Of a stretch of DNA of 19,878 bases, positions 16,409 through 19,878 are shown piece by piece (the stretch's first letter is position 1; each line of letters begins with the position of its first letter). The notes beneath the pieces were generated by a model. That model worked only from the letters and a program-made list of their open reading frames with translations. It was not told where the DNA came from and did not search any database. Location: positions 1 through 19,878 of the forward strand of contig DATHGT010000165.1 in the NCBI GenBank assembly GCA_035317605.1, written 5' to 3'. The DNA comes from DATHGT01 sp035317605 (GTDB lineage: Bacteria; Methylomirabilota; Methylomirabilia; Rokubacteriales; CSP1-6). The translations under genes were made by a program, and so were the position numbers.

Positions 16409-18734
16409 AAGTTGCGCGGAGGGCTTCGGCCAGGCGGGATGCGGTGAAGGGTTGGCGGTTGGCGGCGAGGCCGAGGGGTTCCAGGGCGTCGGCGACGGCG
16501 TTCGAGATCGCGGCTGAGGCACCCATCACGCCGCCCTCGGCCATGCCTTTCATTCCGAGCGGTGTGTTCGGATCGGGGCGCTCGACGTGCTCGACCTCGA
16601 AGGGCGGGACCGAGGCCGCCGTCGGGAGCGCGTAGTCCATGAAGGTCGCGCTCAGGTTCTGGCCGTCAGTGGCGTAGACGATCTCTTCGGAGAGCGCGCC
16701 GGCGAGGCCCTGGGCCGTCGCGCCGTGAAGCTGGCCCTCGACCACGCGCGGGTTCAGTAGGCGGCCGCAGTCCTCGACGATCGTGTAGCGCGGGATCGTC
16801 ACGGCGCTCGTCTCGGCGTCGATCTCGATCTCGCAGACGTGAGTCCCGCTCGAGAAGGTCAGGGCCGGCGGATCGAACGCGTGCGTCGCTTCGAGTCCCG
16901 GCTCCATGCCCGGCGGCAGCTCGATCGGGGCGAGATACGCCTTCTGCGCGAGCTGGGCGATCGTCAGCCCGGACGCCGGCACGCCTCGCACCTGCACGCG
17001 CCCGCCGGCCATCTCCAGATCTTCGAGCGGCGCTTCCAGCACGTGCGCCGCGATCCGGAGCAGCTTGTCCTTGAGGATGCGCGCCGCGCCCAGCGCGGCG
17101 CCCGTGCTCACGACCCCGCCACGGCTGCCGCGCGTGCCCATGCCGTACGGCGCGGCTGACGTGTCACCAGCGTGGACGCGGACCGTGTCGATCGGCACCG
17201 TGAGCTCGTCGGCCAGCGCCTGCGCGACGGTGGTCGCGTGCCCCTGCCCCTGGCTGACCACGCCGATCTGGGCCGAGACCGCGCCGCTCGGCTCGATGCG
17301 CACGATCGCCGCGTCGTGGCCCGATCCCGCGATGCCGGCGGTCCGATAGAACTCGGAGCCGTACGTGTTCGGCTCGACGTAGGTCGCGACGCCGATCCCG
17401 ACGATGCGTCCAGCCGCACGCGACGCGGTCTGCTCCCGCCTTCGCTTCCCGTAGTCGAACGACGTGAGGGCGCGCTCGAGCGTTTCGCGCGGGAAGACCG
17501 ACCGGTACGTCAGCTCGGTCGCGGTGGCGTAGGGCAGGTCGCCGTCGGCGAGCATGTTGCGGCGGCGGACGTCGACCGGGTCCATCGCGAGCGCTCTGGC
17601 CACCGCGTCGATCGTGCCCTCGGTCACCCAGCTGCAGATCAGCATCGGCGCGCGGTACGGACCGGCCGGACACTTGTTGGTCAGCACAGCGGTGATCGTG
17701 TAGCGGTAATCGCGCAGCCGGTAGGCGCCCGGGATCATCATGCCGACCACTCGCGCCATGTAGTTGGCTGGAAAATACGCGTAGGCGCCGAAGTCGGTGA
17801 GGATGCGCACGTCGAGCCCCAGGATCGTGCCGTCCGATTTCACGGCGGCGCGCACGTCGACGATGTCCTCGCGGGCGTGGAGCGAGGCGAGGAGGTTCTC
17901 GCGCCGAGTCTCGATCCAGCGCACCGGGCGACCGAGCAGCCGGGAGGCCGCCGCGGTGGTCAGCTCCTCGCGGTAGAGCGGGATCTTCTGGCCGAAGCCG
18001 CCGCCCACGTCCGGGGTGATCACTCGCACCGCGCTCTCCGCGATGCCGAGCCGCGCGGCCAGCGCCGTGCGCATCGGGTGCGGGATCTGCGTCGAATGCC
18101 AGAACGTGAGGGTCTCGTCGCCGGGCAGCCAGCTCGCCAGACAGCCTCGCGGCTCCATCGGCGCGTGGGTCTGCCGCCCCTGGTGGAAGCGCGCCTCCAC
18201 GATCCGGTCGGCGGCGCCAAACGCGGCGTCGACGTCGCCGTGGGCGAACGTTCCCTCGTACGGCCGGTTCGCCGGGATCGTGTCGTCGACGCGCGGGAGG
18301 TCCGGATCCTGCGCACGCTCGGGGTCGACCACGGCCGGCAACGGCGTGTAGTGAGCATCGACGAGCGCGCAGGCGTCCTCGACCCGGTAGCGGTCCGTCC
18401 CGATCACGCACGCGATGGGGTCGCCGACGAAGCGGACCTTCTCGCTCGGAAGCGTCGTCATCTCCATCGGCAGGAGACCGGGGATCGGGGGCGCGATTCG
18501 CAACGGGGCGGTCACGCCGGCGAGGTCGCGGCCGGTCAGCACCGCCGCGATGCCCGGCGCCCGGCACGCCCGCTCGACGTCGATGTGAACGATGCGCGCG
18601 TGGGCGTGGGGGCTGCGCACGAACGCGGCGTGGAGCATGCCGGGCGCGGTCAGATCGCCGACGTAGCTCCCGCGCCCCAGCACGAGCTTGCGCGTCTCGC
18701 GCGGGCTCAGCGCCGCGCCGACATACCGGGTCAT
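16344..18734 (-). CDS. Xanthine dehydrogenase-family molybdopterin-binding large subunit
   Basis: A 796-residue molybdenum hydroxylase large subunit of the XdhB/CoxL family. The a/b hammerhead domain occupies about residues 15-130, followed by the Mo-cofactor domains. GGGFGQK is at residues 244-250, the active-site loop YRAPM at 360-364, and the catalytic glutamate at residue 733 in KGMAEGG. The loop is neither AYxCSFR of form I CO dehydrogenase nor AYRGAGR of form II, so CO oxidation is unlikely; an aldehyde, purine or N-heterocycle is more plausible. The ATG at 18734 is chosen because GAGGGAGG lies just upstream and the family N-terminus starts there. No FAD or 2Fe-2S subunit gene is adjacent. 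The last ~20 codons lie in the palindromic repeat and are not expected to be conserved. Confidence 0.9.
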   Translation of the reverse strand: MTRYVGAALSPRETRKLVLGRGSYVGDLTAPGMLHAAFVRSPHAHARIVHIDVERACRAPGIAAVLTGRDLAGVTAPLRIAPPIPGLLPMEMTTLPSEKVRFVGDPIACVIGTDRYRVEDACALVDAHYTPLPAVVDPERAQDPDLPRVDDTIPANRPYEGTFAHGDVDAAFGAADRIVEARFHQGRQTHAPMEPRGCLASWLPGDETLTFWHSTQIPHPMRTALAARLGIAESAVRVITPDVGGGFGQKIPLYREELTTAAASRLLGRPVRWIETRRENLLASLHAREDIVDVRAAVKSDGTILGLDVRILTDFGAYAYFPANYMARVVGMMIPGAYRLRDYRYTITAVLTNKCPAGPYRAPMLICSWVTEGTIDAVARALAMDPVDVRRRNMLADGDLPYATATELTYRSVFPRETLERALTSFDYGKRRREQTASRAAGRIVGIGVATYVEPNTYGSEFYRTAGIAGSGHDAAIVRIEPSGAVSAQIGVVSQGQGHATTVAQALADELTVPIDTVRVHAGDTSAAPYGMGTRGSRGGVVSTGAALGAARILKDKLLRIAAHVLEAPLEDLEMAGGRVQVRGVPASGLTIAQLAQKAYLAPIELPPGMEPGLEATHAFDPPALTFSSGTHVCEIEIDAETSAVTIPRYTIVEDCGRLLNPRVVEGQLHGATAQGLAGALSEEIVYATDGQNLSATFMDYALPTAASVPPFEVEHVERPDPNTPLGMKGMAEGGVMGASAAISNAVADALEPLGLAANRQPFTASRLAEALRATSRGATASPGRPERRGVWGARG

Positions 18735-18759
18735 CGCGCCTCCCTCTCCGACGCGCGGG

Positions 18760-18788
18760 ATGATAGAGACCGTCGCCGGACACCGCAA
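18760..18788 (-). promoter_or_regulatory. Candidate promoter of the Mo-hydroxylase gene
   Basis: Read on the minus strand, TTGCGG (18788-18783) is followed after exactly 17 bases by TATCAT (18765-18760), five of six matches to the -10 consensus. Transcription would begin near 18753, leaving a 19-nt leader that contains the GAGGGAGG ribosome-binding site before the ATG at 18734. Spacing and position fit well; the -35 match is partial. Confidence 0.5.
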
Positions 18789-18910
18789 GTGATCGGTTGG
18801 CCACTCTCCCAGGCGGCGATCGAGATCCTTCCGACCCGAGGGGATATACTTCATCGCCCCCCCATGAGGACTGGATTTCGTAAGCTCCCTGGACTCACAA
18901 TACGGCCCCA

Positions 18911-19878
18911 ATGAGTGACGTCGACGAGCTCGTGGGACGCAGCCCGAGGATGGTCGCCGTCCGCGAGAGGATCCGGGCGCTGCTCGCGGGCGAGGCGACC
19001 ACCCGCCGGCTACCGCCGCTGCTGATCACCGGAGAGACGGGCACCGGCAAGAGCTTTCTCGCCCGGATCATCCACGAGTGCAGCTCGCGCGCGGCCGCTC
19101 AGTTCGTCGAACTGAACGGCGCCGCCATCCCCGAGAACTTGCTCGAGTCCGAGCTCTTCGGCCACGAGCGCGGGGCCTTCACCGATGCTCGGCAGGCCAA
19201 GACCGGCCTCTTTCAGGTAGCCCACCACGGCACGCTCTTCCTCGACGAGGTCGGCCTGCTGCCGCTGTCGCTCCAGGCCAAGCTGCTCACGGTCCTCGAG
19301 GACGGCAGGGTGCGGCGGCTCGGGGCGACCCGGAGCGAGCCGGTCGACGTCTGCGTCATCAGCGCGACCAACGAGGACCTCCAGGCCGCCGTACGGGCCA
19401 GGCGCTTCCGGGAGGACCTGTACCACCGCCTCGCCGTGGTGACCGTGGCCTTGCCTCCGCTGCGCGAGCTGGGCAACGACATCGACCTCCTCGCCGGAGG
19501 GGCGCTGACTCGCGCGTGCGAGAGATACGCCATGCCCGTCAAGACCCTGAGCCCGGAGGCGCTGGCCGCGATGCGGACGCATCGGTGGCCAGGCAACGTC
19601 CGCGAGCTCAACAGTGTCATCGAGCGGGCGGTGCTCCTGTGCCCGACCGCCGTGATCCCGGCCATGGCCCTGGCCTTCGAAACGGCCACGGAGATACATC
19701 CGCCCGACGCGTCACTCCCCGGCGGATCCGCCGACGGGGAGCGCCAGCGCCTGAGCGATGTCCTGGCCCAGACGGGCTGGAACATCTCGCGGACGGCCTC
19801 GATCCTCGGCATCACCCGCAACACCGTCCGCGCCAGGATCGCGAAATACGATCTGCGCCCGAGCGGAGCGGTCGAGCG
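18911..19878 (+). CDS. Sigma-54-dependent transcriptional activator (partial at right edge)
   Basis: The first 322 residues of a bacterial enhancer-binding protein; the frame is still open at the window end. The AAA+ domain starts almost at the N-terminus (LVGRSPRM at 7-14), with Walker A GETGTGKS at 41-48 and Walker B FLDEV with its aspartate at 112. The sigma-54 contact loop reads GAFTDA at 88-93 in place of GAFTGA. The arginine-finger region FREDLYHRL and the sensor II HRWPGNVREL follow. A Fis-type helix-turn-helix is at about 291-313 (NISRTASILGITRNTVRARI). There is no receiver, GAF or PAS domain before the AAA+ core, so any sensing region must lie after the HTH, outside the window, or in a partner protein. 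The ATG at 18911 lacks a clear Shine-Dalgarno. TATACT at 18846-18851 is a possible -10 box. Confidence 0.88.
   Translation, partial: MSDVDELVGRSPRMVAVRERIRALLAGEATTRRLPPLLITGETGTGKSFLARIIHECSSRAAAQFVELNGAAIPENLLESELFGHERGAFTDARQAKTGLFQVAHHGTLFLDEVGLLPLSLQAKLLTVLEDGRVRRLGATRSEPVDVCVISATNEDLQAAVRARRFREDLYHRLAVVTVALPPLRELGNDIDLLAGGALTRACERYAMPVKTLSPEALAAMRTHRWPGNVRELNSVIERAVLLCPTAVIPAMALAFETATEIHPPDASLPGGSADGERQRLSDVLAQTGWNISRTASILGITRNTVRARIAKYDLRPSGAVE

Noticed and set aside
16344..18734. Aerobic CO dehydrogenase large subunit CoxL
   Set aside because: The loop at residues 360-364 is YRAPM, not AYxCSFR (form I) or AYRGAGR (form II), and no coxM/coxS is adjacent.
17172..18914. 580-codon + strand open frame opposite the Mo-hydroxylase
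   Set aside because: It is the complementary shadow of a clear family protein, with no recognisable motif or ribosome-binding site.

Overview
The window is very GC-rich, densely packed bacterial chromosome with many GTG starts and start/stop overlaps. The mixture of Sox and flavocytochrome c genes, several molybdenum hydroxylases, an F420-type (DUF385) protein and amidase/peptide-ABC clusters resembles Candidatus Rokubacteria/Methylomirabilota or a similar uncultured soil or subsurface lineage. That placement is inferred from gene content only; no marker gene was compared.

Region 1 (2-3905, + strand) is one tightly coupled operon. It holds the 3' end of a molybdopterin-binding hydroxylase subunit, a small cytochrome c (FccA/SoxE-like), the flavoprotein of flavocytochrome c sulfide dehydrogenase (FccB/SoxF), and soxX, soxY, soxZ and soxA. 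Gene junctions are 4-bp overlaps, 1-bp overlaps or gaps of a few bases. soxB and soxCD are not present in the window. SoxY does not end in the usual GGCGG carrier arm.

Region 2 (3921-5170) holds a minus-strand Mre11/SbcD-like metallophosphoesterase and a divergent SnoaL/NTF2-like protein. The latter appears to be read from a strong promoter as a leaderless mRNA.

Region 3 (5221-11443, + strand) is a housekeeping block: mfd, a SurA-like peptidyl-prolyl isomerase lipoprotein, rho with a 222-nt leader, and a DUF385 deazaflavin-type protein. Mfd and Rho both act on elongating RNA polymerase.

Region 4 (11457-16408) contains a minus-strand amidase and a divergent ABC importer operon (binding protein, DppB-like and DppC-like permeases) with no ATPase genes nearby. 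A 74-nt double-hairpin repeat occurs twice, each copy just after a stop codon: once between the binding protein and the first permease, and once after the second permease.

Region 5 (16344-19878) contains a minus-strand xanthine dehydrogenase-family large subunit whose last ~20 codons lie in the second repeat copy, and a divergent sigma-54 activator that runs off the window. The amidase, importer and Mo-hydroxylase may together take up and degrade an amide or N-heterocyclic compound; this is inference from proximity only.
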